Shown piece after piece: positions 8,487 through 16,255 of a DNA stretch of 64,000 bases. The notes beneath the pieces were generated by a model. It did not search any database. It was not told the DNA's origin and saw only the letters and a list, made by a program, of their open reading frames with translations. A program made the position numbers and the translations under genes. How positions within the stretch are numbered: the stretch's first letter is position 1; every line of letters begins with the position of its first letter. The DNA is from Aigarchaeota archaeon (GTDB lineage Archaea; Thermoproteota; Nitrososphaeria_A; Caldarchaeales; Wolframiiraptoraceae): NCBI GenBank assembly GCA_025059205.1, contig JANXDS010000005.1:1-64000 (forward strand), in the 5' to 3' direction.

Positions 8487-9929
8487 ATGGGAATAAAAGT
8501 TTATAACACCCTTACCAGACGGTTGGAAAATTTTCAACCCTTTGAAGGCAATCTTGTGAAGATGTACGTATGTGGACCGACTGTCCAAGACATGGCACAT
8601 TTGGGTCATGCAAGAACCTACATAGCCTTCGATGCTATAATAAGATTTCTTGAATACCAGGGGTACAGGGTTTTTTATGTGAGAAATATCACAGACGTCG
8701 GACATATAAGAGAGGACTCTGGAAGGGATAGAATACTTGAAGGTGCTGACAGGGAAAAGCTTGAACCAATGGAGCTCGTGGATAAGTACATGTTGATGTT
8801 CTTCGAAGATATGGACGCATTAAAACTCAGAAGACCGAACATACAACCTAGGGCAACGATGCATATATTGGACATGATTGAGATGATTAAATCACTAATA
8901 GAAAAGGGATATGCGTATGAGGTAGAAGGCAACGTATACTTCGACGTCTCCAAATTCCCAGACTACGGTAAGCTATCCGGAATAAAATATGAGGAACTCA
9001 TTAAACATAGGATAGAGCCTGACCCGAGGAAGAGGAACCCAGCCGACTTTGCACTTTGGAAGAAAGCTGAAAAAGGTTATCTGTTAAAATGGCCTAGTAT
9101 ATGGGGTGAGGGGTTTCCCGGGTGGCATATAGAATGCTCGGTCATGAGTATGAAATACTTAGGACCGCAGATAGATATACACGGTGGGGGACAAGAGCTC
9201 ATACTACCCCATCATGAAAACGAGATAGCCCAGTCAGAGACTTTTACGGGTAAGAAACCTTTTGTTAAGTATTGGCTCCATACAGGCTATCTAACGATAG
9301 CCGGTGAAAAGATGTCAAAATCTCTAGGAAACTTCGTGACGATAAGGGAAGTATTAAAAAAGTATGATGCCGACACTATAAGATTTTTCGTACTGTCTTC
9401 ACATTACAGAAGCAACATAGATTATAACGAGGAAGCGATAAAGAGGGCAGAACATGCTGTCAATAGGATTAGGTCTACATTAAGAGAACTGTATTACGAA
9501 AAAGAAGATGCGCGTCCTGGAGACGACGAAACAGCATCGACCATTTGTATAGAAATGAAGAGAAGATTTGTAGAAGCCATGGAGATGGATTTCAACACTC
9601 CTGAAGCCCTCTCTGTACTTCATGAACTAGTACGTAAAGCGAACATGTATCTCTCTTCAAGGATTGTGACAAAAGCAGGAATCGATGCTTACTATAACAC
9701 GACACTAGAGCTTTGCAGATCCATAGGTCTTTTACAAGACTTTAAACCAGAGGCTGGAATAGATAATTTAATTGCTTCTAGGGTTTTGCAGGTGCTACTT
9801 AATCTCAGAGAGGAATTGAGAAAGAGAGGCATGTATGATCTGAGTGACCGTATAAGAGAAGATCTCAAAGAGGTTGGGATACTCATCGAAGATACGAAAG
9901 AGGGGCAAAAGATTAGATTGAAGGGATAA
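8487..9929 (+). CDS. cysS: Cysteinyl-tRNA synthetase
   Basis: Charges tRNA-Cys with cysteine. About 480 residues with the class I signatures: the HIGH-type motif HLGH (38-41) and KMSKS (275-279). The catalytic zinc ligands are Cys29, Cys217 in WHIEC, His242 and Glu246 in HHENE, as in other CysRS enzymes. The C-terminal DALR-like helical domain is present. A TTG at 8481 is in frame, but AAAGGAG is only 3 bases from it and 9 bases from the ATG at 8487, so I start at the ATG. The divergent-promoter TATA at 8335 would give a leader over 100 bases; a nearer AAGTTTAAAG at about 8443 may be the real promoter. Confidence 0.96.
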   Translation: MGIKVYNTLTRRLENFQPFEGNLVKMYVCGPTVQDMAHLGHARTYIAFDAIIRFLEYQGYRVFYVRNITDVGHIREDSGRDRILEGADREKLEPMELVDKYMLMFFEDMDALKLRRPNIQPRATMHILDMIEMIKSLIEKGYAYEVEGNVYFDVSKFPDYGKLSGIKYEELIKHRIEPDPRKRNPADFALWKKAEKGYLLKWPSIWGEGFPGWHIECSVMSMKYLGPQIDIHGGGQELILPHHENEIAQSETFTGKKPFVKYWLHTGYLTIAGEKMSKSLGNFVTIREVLKKYDADTIRFFVLSSHYRSNIDYNEEAIKRAEHAVNRIRSTLRELYYEKEDARPGDDETASTICIEMKRRFVEAMEMDFNTPEALSVLHELVRKANMYLSSRIVTKAGIDAYYNTTLELCRSIGLLQDFKPEAGIDNLIASRVLQVLLNLREELRKRGMYDLSDRIREDLKEVGILIEDTKEGQKIRLKG

Positions 9930-9987
9930 CGTTTTACTAGTTCTTTATATATATCGAGGGCTTTATAGATAACGAGGGTGTTGCAAA

Positions 9988-10689
9988 CTGAAAGCAGTTA
10001 TTCTTGCGGGGGGCTATGGGAAAAGACTTAGACCCTTGACTGAGAGTGTTCCGAAACCTCTACTCAATATTTTAGGAAAACCGATACTTTGTTGGCAGTT
10101 TGAGTGGTTAAAGATTCACGGCATCACCGAAATAATAATGTGCGTCGGTCATCTAAAGGAGAAGATTATGGAAGAAATTGGTAGTGGTCAAAAATTCGGC
10201 GTAAAAGTGGGCTATGTTGTGGAGGATGAACCGTTAGGGACTGGCGGAGCTCTTAACAACACCATGCATCTTCTCAACAAAGAAGAGGCGTTTATAGTAA
10301 TTAACGGTGATGTCTTGACAAATCTGAATCCAGTAGAGCTGGTCAATGCACTTCGAGACGATGTCATTGGAGCAATCGCTGTAATTCCCTTACCATCACC
10401 TTACGGCATAGTTAATTTTAATGGTACTACTTTTAAGATAAACGAGTTTAGGGAGAAACCTAGAATTTACGATTATTGGATAAACGCTGGCATCTACGCC
10501 TTTACTCCTAAGGTCTTTAACTACTTGCCACAGCAAGGTGATTTGGAAAAGACAACTTTCCCAGAATTAGCGAGTCGGGGGCTGCTTAAGGCTGTGCCGT
10601 TTAATGAATGTGAGTGGATGAGCATAGATACCCATAAGGATCTTGAAGAGGCGGCAAAGCTCGTGAAGAACTTAAGTTTTAATCATTAA
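9988..10689 (+). CDS. Sugar-phosphate nucleotidyltransferase with apparent CTG start
   Basis: A GlmU/RfbA-like NTP_transferase. The family N-terminal signature, AVILAGGYGKRLRPLTES with PKP just after, is encoded in frame from 9994, but the first ATG/GTG/TTG in this frame (10036) comes after it and would remove the nucleotide-binding loop. The frame is closed by TAA at 9970, and the only near-cognate start between is CTG at 9988, giving 233 residues beginning MKAVILAGG and preceded by GAGGGTG 7 bases upstream. Later motifs are VEDEPLGTGGAL and INGDVLTN (the metal-binding Asp). The product is likely an NDP-sugar for glycan synthesis; the substrate is unknown. The stop is 6 bases from the convergent acetyltransferase gene. 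Confidence 0.85.
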   Translation: MKAVILAGGYGKRLRPLTESVPKPLLNILGKPILCWQFEWLKIHGITEIIMCVGHLKEKIMEEIGSGQKFGVKVGYVVEDEPLGTGGALNNTMHLLNKEEAFIVINGDVLTNLNPVELVNALRDDVIGAIAVIPLPSPYGIVNFNGTTFKINEFREKPRIYDYWINAGIYAFTPKVFNYLPQQGDLEKTTFPELASRGLLKAVPFNECEWMSIDTHKDLEEAAKLVKNLSFNH

Positions 10690-10695
10690 GCAACA

Positions 10696-11202
10696 CTAGA
10701 GCTTTTTTGCCATAACGTATGCATCTTCACCATCCATATAGTAGTGCTCTTGTATCTCAACTTTTTTAAAACCAAGCTTTTCATACATAGCGATAGCTGG
10801 TTCGTTGGAAACCCTTACTTCTAGGTAAACTTCGTGACAATTGTATTCATTTTTCAACGCCTCCGTCGCACACTTCATCAGGGTCGTACCTATATGCATT
10901 CGTCTGTACTCCGGAAGAACCGCTATGGAGACTACGTGACCTACCTTTTTTAACTTAAACTTATCTATCTTCGAAAATGTTCTTTCTACCCTACACATCA
11001 CGTAACCCACTATCTTACCATCACATTCTGCGACAAAGAACGCTTTTGGAGCATCTCTGTAAAGCGCCTCGAAGAAAGAGAACGTATAATTTTCCGGGAG
11101 ACATAGTCTGTTAATGTGCATAACCTGAAGTAACTCGTTCAGGTTTACATTTCTTATAATAACGTTTGGTGGAATTTCAGCACATTTCGAAAGACCTTCC
11201 AC
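10696..11202 (-). CDS. RimI-like protein N-acetyltransferase (GNAT)
   Basis: 168 residues with a single GNAT domain. The acetyl-CoA pyrophosphate-binding loop is YRRMHIGTTL (about residues 95-104), and the C-terminal YEKLGFKKVEIQEHYY with DAYVM matches archaeal Ard1/RimI-type N-terminal acetyltransferases, which acetylate protein N-termini. The N-terminal INRLCLPENYTFSFFE segment is the peptide-binding part of that subfamily. The gene is single, converges with the nucleotidyltransferase and diverges from the M50 protease. Substrate preference cannot be read from sequence. Confidence 0.88.
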   Translation of the reverse strand: MEGLSKCAEIPPNVIIRNVNLNELLQVMHINRLCLPENYTFSFFEALYRDAPKAFFVAECDGKIVGYVMCRVERTFSKIDKFKLKKVGHVVSIAVLPEYRRMHIGTTLMKCATEALKNEYNCHEVYLEVRVSNEPAIAMYEKLGFKKVEIQEHYYMDGEDAYVMAKKL

Positions 11203-11291
11203 GTATGCATCACCAACACATATCTTTCATCCCCGGGGTTAGATAAAGATATTTATTGAGGCTTTAATGTAAGAGTTGTTGCGGGTGCATT

Positions 11292-12395
11292 TTGTCAGAA
11301 TTTGAGTACAGCATAGACGACTTAGAAAATATAAAGGCCCTTGTTGCTAAAAGGTTCACAGTCGAAGATGTATTTTTTGAAGAAGGCGTCCTATCTTTCG
11401 TTATAAGGGAATATACTATTAAAGAGCCGTTCAAAGAACTTGTTTTTGATCTAAGGAAGATTGGATACGTTCCAATGGCGGTTCGAGATGGTAATAATGT
11501 ACTTATAAAGGTGTTTCCTTACAAAAGGGTCGCTGAGAAAACGAGCAGGATGCCTTTAATACTGTTCTTTGCGACTGTAGGTACAGTACTCATCGACGGT
11601 TATCTACGTTCTGCATCATATGCTGATGTATTCTCAAAAGTATTTGGCCGGTTCAATGTTACAGATGTTTTATTGAACACGTTACTCTTTGCGGTTGCAC
11701 TCATGTCCATAATAGGTTTACATGAATTCGGTCATCTACTTTCGGCTAAGGCTAGCGGGATAGGTGCGACGCCTCCGTACTTTATACCTGGAGTTCCAGG
11801 CCTCATACCGACGTTTGGTGCGCTCATATTTCAGAAAGACCCTGCGATAAATAAAGATAGCTTATTCGATAGTGGCATAAGTGGTCCTATCACGGGATTT
11901 GTCGTGAGTGTCTTTGTAATGGTTGCGGCCTTCCTAACGGCTAACTGGTTGAGTACATCGGAATACGAGACTGTGCAAACGTTGATAACAAAAGAAGGCG
12001 GCGTGTTTTTACCTTCACCGCTTGTGTTCTATTTAATTAGACCTATTTTTGGTAAGCCAGATATGGTACCTTTCTTTTCCACGCTAGGTTTCGCAGCATG
12101 GCTCGGTATGGTGGTGACCGCGATAAACCTATTTCCTGCATGGCAACTGGATGGTGGTAGAATATTTAGGCCATTGCTATCAAGAAAGCAATACATCATA
12201 GCTTCGTACGCTTCGGCGCTTCTCTTAATAATAACAGGATACTTTTTATTGGGAATCTTAATCCTGCTTATGTCCTCTCGAACACCCGACATCGTGCCAC
12301 TTGATCAGGTCTCACCACTCTCGAAGAAAAGGAAGTTAGCCATTCTGGGCGTTATTGGGATTCTCGTTCTGAGTTTTGTTCCCCTCTCCTTCTAG
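11292..12395 (+). CDS. Site-2-type intramembrane metalloprotease (M50)
   Basis: 367 residues: a soluble N-terminal domain (about 1-80), then about six membrane segments. The zinc motif HEFGH is at 144-148 inside a hydrophobic helix and the third metal-ligand region is NLFPAWQLDGG (279-289), both diagnostic for the S2P/RseP family. The family cuts membrane-bound regulators or remnant signal peptides within the bilayer. Between the motifs lies a GVPGLIPTFGALI substrate-strand-like region. The start is a TTG preceded 4 bases upstream by GGGTG. The 3' end overlaps the convergent LarA-like gene by 60 coding bases. Confidence 0.9.
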   Translation: MSEFEYSIDDLENIKALVAKRFTVEDVFFEEGVLSFVIREYTIKEPFKELVFDLRKIGYVPMAVRDGNNVLIKVFPYKRVAEKTSRMPLILFFATVGTVLIDGYLRSASYADVFSKVFGRFNVTDVLLNTLLFAVALMSIIGLHEFGHLLSAKASGIGATPPYFIPGVPGLIPTFGALIFQKDPAINKDSLFDSGISGPITGFVVSVFVMVAAFLTANWLSTSEYETVQTLITKEGGVFLPSPLVFYLIRPIFGKPDMVPFFSTLGFAAWLGMVVTAINLFPAWQLDGGRIFRPLLSRKQYIIASYASALLLIITGYFLLGILILLMSSRTPDIVPLDQVSPLSKKRKLAILGVIGILVLSFVPLSF

Positions 12396-13583
12396 CGATG
12401 CTAAGATTCTTGTTGCGTCTGGTATTAAGGCTATGCTACATTCTTTTCCCTTTATCCTCAAGGCATAAGATAGTGCATCCGATAAAGTGTCAAACGCTTT
12501 CGCCCCCAATAACCTTTCAACATAGACTTTAGGCAGTGTCGAGACCAGAGCTATCCTGCACTTTCTAGAGATGGATCTAAACTTATTGATTATCACGGCT
12601 TCCTGATTAATTATACTCGTTGGACGATAATCATCCTTCTCCGATGCGTATCTGCCTAGCTCTGCTGCGAATTCAAGACCGCCTAGCCCATTAATACATT
12701 CGCTTGCCAATATTAGGATGCCATCATTTTTTATTATATGCTCAAGGTTTCCCAGAGTTTGGAGCGCGCTCATCAATGTCGAGTCGTAGGGTGCACCTCC
12801 TGGACTTGCTATAATTATGTCCGCTTTATTCTTTAGTTTTACCGTAAGAACTTCATAAGCTAAAATAGATGCAGAAGTTGCAACTTGTTCTGGTTGTCCT
12901 GCGAAAACTTTCACAAGTCCTTTTTTATCCGAGTGAACCGTTTGGAAGACAATATTAGGTTTAAGATTCTTAGTAACCTCCCACAGACTTTCTATACTCT
13001 TTGCACGCTTTGGTCTTGATCTCGCATACACTGCCCCCATGACGATAGTGTGCCTATAATCAAGTAGACCATAGGCGCCATGATACTCCGTAGGCAGGAG
13101 TACGAGTTTCAAGTCGCTGTTCAAGTATTCATGATGAACTTGGAGGTCGCTAGTATCGTCCAAAACCCATCCAGAAGATTCTGAATAACGGTCAACAACG
13201 ACAACATCGATTCCAGCGGTATCGATATCTTCAACGTTTGTAAAACGCTCAATCCCTACCTTGCCATATCGCCATGGCAAAAGAAGTACGCTAAAGGACG
13301 TCATATCGCTCTTGTGCTGAATAAAAAAGCTTACCAACTTTTTGTACACACGTAAAAAACTTTCAAAGGGCAGTTGCGTATCAACTAAGAGCGAAATTTT
13401 CTTAGATGAATGAATTGATCTTTCGAGCTCTTCATGTCCTAAACTTTTAATGGCTGATTCTACGTCCTCTTCAACATTTTCGATTTCTGCCGGCTTACTA
13501 GGTTCAACTACGAAATATTGAACCTCAGGAGGTACATCGACGAATATCTCTGTTTTGCCATATTTTAGCCAAAGCTCAACCAA
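12336..13583 (-). CDS. LarA-like (DUF2088) protein lacking the usual catalytic lysine motif
   Basis: 415 residues. The N-terminal KYGKTEIFVDVPPE, the middle FQTVHSDKKGLVKVFAGQPE and the C-terminal ASPGGAPYDSTLMSALQTL and ILASECINGLG match the lactate-racemase (LarA) superfamily, whose members carry a nickel-pincer cofactor on a lysine. The positions that normally read DHTRP and GGRKS/GGaKs appear here as DTQLP and YHGAYGLLD, so the cofactor-bearing lysine and a catalytic histidine seem absent. It may have a different chemistry or a non-catalytic role. The C-terminal 15 residues are Asn/Gln-rich. The gene overlaps the M50 protease at its 3' end and diverges from the FbiB-like gene. Confidence 0.72.
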   Translation of the reverse strand: MVELWLKYGKTEIFVDVPPEVQYFVVEPSKPAEIENVEEDVESAIKSLGHEELERSIHSSKKISLLVDTQLPFESFLRVYKKLVSFFIQHKSDMTSFSVLLLPWRYGKVGIERFTNVEDIDTAGIDVVVVDRYSESSGWVLDDTSDLQVHHEYLNSDLKLVLLPTEYHGAYGLLDYRHTIVMGAVYARSRPKRAKSIESLWEVTKNLKPNIVFQTVHSDKKGLVKVFAGQPEQVATSASILAYEVLTVKLKNKADIIIASPGGAPYDSTLMSALQTLGNLEHIIKNDGILILASECINGLGGLEFAAELGRYASEKDDYRPTSIINQEAVIINKFRSISRKCRIALVSTLPKVYVERLLGAKAFDTLSDALSYALRIKGKECSIALIPDATRILASLEGEGNKTQNENPNNAQNG

Positions 13584-13651
13584 ACCGTTCCAACCTTCTC
13601 ATAGTAAGATGATAAGATTGATATAAGCGATTATGCGTATGTAACTTCGTC

Positions 13652-14275
13652 ATGGAAACCCAAGAGTTGCTTTCTTTCATATCCTCAAGAGCAAGTGCAA
13701 AGGTTCCAGGTGACGGAGAGGTCTCGCTCGAGGAGATTATAAGGGCGCTTGAGGTTGCGACTTCTGCACCGTCAGCACATAACGCTCAGCCTTGGAGATT
13801 CGTCATCATCAAGGACTCAAGAGTAAAAGAAGAGTTGATTGAAGAGATGGCAACCTTATGGCGCGAGGATTTAATGAGAGATGGACTAGATGAGAAGATC
13901 ATAGAGGAAGTCGTAAAAACTTCAACAGAGAGAAGTATGAAGGCCTCAGCCATTATTGTGGTATGTCTCACAATGGATGAAATGCATAAGTACCCTGATG
14001 ATAGGCGAAAGAGATGTGAGTACATAATGGCAGTTCAATCTGTCGCAGCCGCGATAGAGAACATGCTCCTAGCATTTCATGCAATGGGCATATCGGCTTG
14101 TTGGAGAAGCAGCGCATTATTTGCTTCAGAAGTTGTGAAAAAAGTTTTAAGAATTCCAGACCCTTTCGAGCCGCAAGCTATGATAGAGGTCTCGCGTGGA
14201 GGTCTTTCATCAAAACCTCCAAGAAAACCATTGAGCGAAGTTGCATGCCTAAACTTTTGGGGGAATCCAATATGA
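13652..14275 (+). CDS. FbiB-C-terminal-like nitroreductase, probable dehydro-F420 reductase
   Basis: 207 residues of the FMN nitroreductase fold. PSAHNAQPWRF (40-50), WREDLMRDGLDE, YPDDRRKRCEYIMAVQSVA and GISACWRSSALF line up by eye with the C-terminal domain of mycobacterial FbiB rather than with generic nitroreductases. In actinobacteria that domain reduces dehydro-F420-0, made when CofD/FbiA uses a phosphoenolpyruvate-derived donor. The gene overlaps cofD by ATGA (14272-14275), so the two are translationally coupled, which strongly supports a role in F420 synthesis. No CofE-type ligase domain is fused. A TATA-like region lies in the 68-base gap to the LarA-like gene. Confidence 0.85.
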   Translation: METQELLSFISSRASAKVPGDGEVSLEEIIRALEVATSAPSAHNAQPWRFVIIKDSRVKEELIEEMATLWREDLMRDGLDEKIIEEVVKTSTERSMKASAIIVVCLTMDEMHKYPDDRRKRCEYIMAVQSVAAAIENMLLAFHAMGISACWRSSALFASEVVKKVLRIPDPFEPQAMIEVSRGGLSSKPPRKPLSEVACLNFWGNPI

Positions 14276-15210
14276 TAACTGCTCTCGCTGGCGGTGTTGG
14301 TGCTGCTAAGCTTATCGATGGACTTTCTTCAATAGTTCCGCCCGATAAACTGACGATAATCGTGAATACAGGAGATGATTGCGAGTTTCACGGTTTGTAT
14401 GTTTCGCCCGACCTGGATATAATCACATACACTTTGGCAGGGCTAGTCGATGAAGAAAAAGGATGGGGCATAAAGAACGATACCTTTAACTGTCTCGATA
14501 TGTTAAGGGTTTACGGCCATGATACATGGTTCAAGCTCGGAGACAGGGACTTGGCAACACACATTCACAGGACGATGATGTTAAGATCTGGCTATAAGCT
14601 CTCTGAAGTAACGAGAGACATATGTGCTAGACTCAACCTCAAACAAAAAATCATACCGATGACTGACGATTACTTTGCGACGAAGATAAAAACGGAAAGT
14701 GATACAATACATTTCCAAGAATATTTGGTGAAGAGAGGTGCCGTTGACGTTATTCGTGATATAATATATGAAGGTGCCGAGAATGCAAAACCAGCGCCAG
14801 GTGTGATAGAATCGATAATGGATGCTGAAATTGTTGTCGTATGTCCAAGTAACCCTCTAGTGAGTATAGGCACGATACTTTCTATTAAGGGCGTACGTCA
14901 AGCACTGAGGGGGACTAGGGCCAAAAAAGTCGCAGTTTCGCCGATAATCGGCGGCACGGTCGTTAAAGGACCTGCGGACAAGATGATGAAGTACTTAGGA
15001 ATTGATGTTTCGGCATTAGGTGTAGCCAAGCTCTACTCGGACTTCTTAGATATATTCGTGATGGATGAAGTTGATGCGTCGCTCGTACACGAAGTTGAAA
15101 AATTGGGCGTAAAGGCCTTTACAACCAACACACTAATGAAGACCAAAGAGGACAGAATTAAGTTGGCAAAGTTTGTCCTAGAAGTTGCCTCGGCATATAG
15201 AAAAGCTTAA
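14272..15210 (+). CDS. cofD: CofD, 2-phospho-L-lactate transferase of F420 biosynthesis
   Basis: 312 residues. Transfers the phospholactyl (or enolpyruvyl phosphate) moiety from the GDP-activated donor to Fo, giving F420-0 or its dehydro form. The N-terminal GGVGAAK (7-13) and NTGDD (32-36), followed by HGLYVSPDLDIITYTLAG, are the CofD signatures; VVCPSNPLVSIGTIL and VSPIIGG appear in the C-terminal half. The reading frame is open further upstream to 14098, but that extension lies inside the nitroreductase gene and has no family match; the ATG at 14272 overlaps its stop as ATGA and has a GGGGGAA stretch before it. The 3' end overlaps the convergent alcohol dehydrogenase by 4 bases. Confidence 0.95.
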   Translation: MITALAGGVGAAKLIDGLSSIVPPDKLTIIVNTGDDCEFHGLYVSPDLDIITYTLAGLVDEEKGWGIKNDTFNCLDMLRVYGHDTWFKLGDRDLATHIHRTMMLRSGYKLSEVTRDICARLNLKQKIIPMTDDYFATKIKTESDTIHFQEYLVKRGAVDVIRDIIYEGAENAKPAPGVIESIMDAEIVVVCPSNPLVSIGTILSIKGVRQALRGTRAKKVAVSPIIGGTVVKGPADKMMKYLGIDVSALGVAKLYSDFLDIFVMDEVDASLVHEVEKLGVKAFTTNTLMKTKEDRIKLAKFVLEVASAYRKA

Positions 15211-16220
15211 GGTATTAGGACGGCTCTCGCCCTAATCTCACCTCTCTTCAGCTTTTTAAGAACTTCGTTCACTTTTTCTAAAGGATACTTTTCGCAGATA
15301 GATCTTATCTTTCCAGAGCGTGCTAACTCTATAACTTCCTTCATCATCCATCTAGAGCCGATTACTGAGCCAACTATTTTTTTCTCTTCATGGAAGAAAA
15401 ATTCACCAAGCTTGACGTGAACACCGATTACTATAGTTCCGGACGGTTTTGTGACTTTTAGCGCTTGCTCCGCAACGATATTGGAAGGTGCAAAGACTAT
15501 GCTAGCGTCTACTCCGCCAAGTTTCCTTATCTCATCTACTGGATCGCTGGTTGATGAATCTATTATTAGGTCTGCTCCCAGCTCCTCCGCAACTTTCAGA
15601 TGTTCTTTACTCCTGCTAACCGCTATGACTTCAGCACCATAAAGCTTAGCTATTTGGACGACCATATGACCTACTCCTCCTATACCAAAGACCGCCACCT
15701 TCTTCCCTGGCTTTATTTCCGCTTTAAGTACCGCACCGTAAGCCGTCACGCCGGGACAGAATAGCGGAGCTGCTTCAACCGGGTCTAGATTAGCAGGCAT
15801 AGGATAGACGTATCGATAATCGGCAAGGATGTATTCGGCGTATCCACCATCAACAGTCTCGCCAGCTATTTTCTTTCTAGGACAAAGGTGCTCAAGCCCC
15901 CTCAGACAGTATTCACATGTACCGCAAGCACTCCAAAGCGGCTGAATACCTACCCTCTGTCCGATACCTAAACCTTCTACACTTCGGCCGATTTCTCTTA
16001 TCGTACCTACTATCTCATGTCCAGGTATTATAGGATACTTGGATGGCAAGCCGTACTCGACCCAGTCCCCCTCGATCATATGAAGGTTTGATCTGCATAC
16101 ACCGCATGCTTCAACTTTAACTAGAACCTGATCATCTTTTGGTTCAGGTACAGGCACGTCTTCAACAACAAGCGGATCCTTTTCAACCGGAGCTGTCTTA
16201 TGGAGAAGTGCGGCTTTCAT
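15207..16220 (-). CDS. Zinc-dependent alcohol dehydrogenase (MDR family)
   Basis: 337 residues with a GroES-like N-terminal domain and a Rossmann domain. Catalytic zinc ligands are visible at Cys39 and His68 (GHE), and the structural-zinc lobe has Cys99, 102, 105 and 113 in CGTCEYCLRGLEHLC. The nucleotide-binding loop is GIGGVG (about 175-180), followed by an AVSR segment at the end of beta-2, which suggests NADP(H) preference. The sequence resembles thermophilic secondary or broad-range alcohol dehydrogenases; the substrate is unknown. The gene converges with cofD and is 35 bases downstream of the reverse gyrase stop region on the same strand... its own promoter is likely in that gap's far side, since transcription runs from reverse gyrase toward it. 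Confidence 0.9.
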   Translation of the reverse strand: MKAALLHKTAPVEKDPLVVEDVPVPEPKDDQVLVKVEACGVCRSNLHMIEGDWVEYGLPSKYPIIPGHEIVGTIREIGRSVEGLGIGQRVGIQPLWSACGTCEYCLRGLEHLCPRKKIAGETVDGGYAEYILADYRYVYPMPANLDPVEAAPLFCPGVTAYGAVLKAEIKPGKKVAVFGIGGVGHMVVQIAKLYGAEVIAVSRSKEHLKVAEELGADLIIDSSTSDPVDEIRKLGGVDASIVFAPSNIVAEQALKVTKPSGTIVIGVHVKLGEFFFHEEKKIVGSVIGSRWMMKEVIELARSGKIRSICEKYPLEKVNEVLKKLKRGEIRARAVLIP

Positions 16221-16255
16221 ATTTATTTAGTTCTTTAACAAATCCTTAATAAAAA

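Noticed and set aside
14098-14271. In-frame N-terminal extension of CofD
   Set aside because: It lies inside the nitroreductase gene, has no family match, and the ATG at 14272 forms an ATGA overlap and gives the normal CofD N-terminus.
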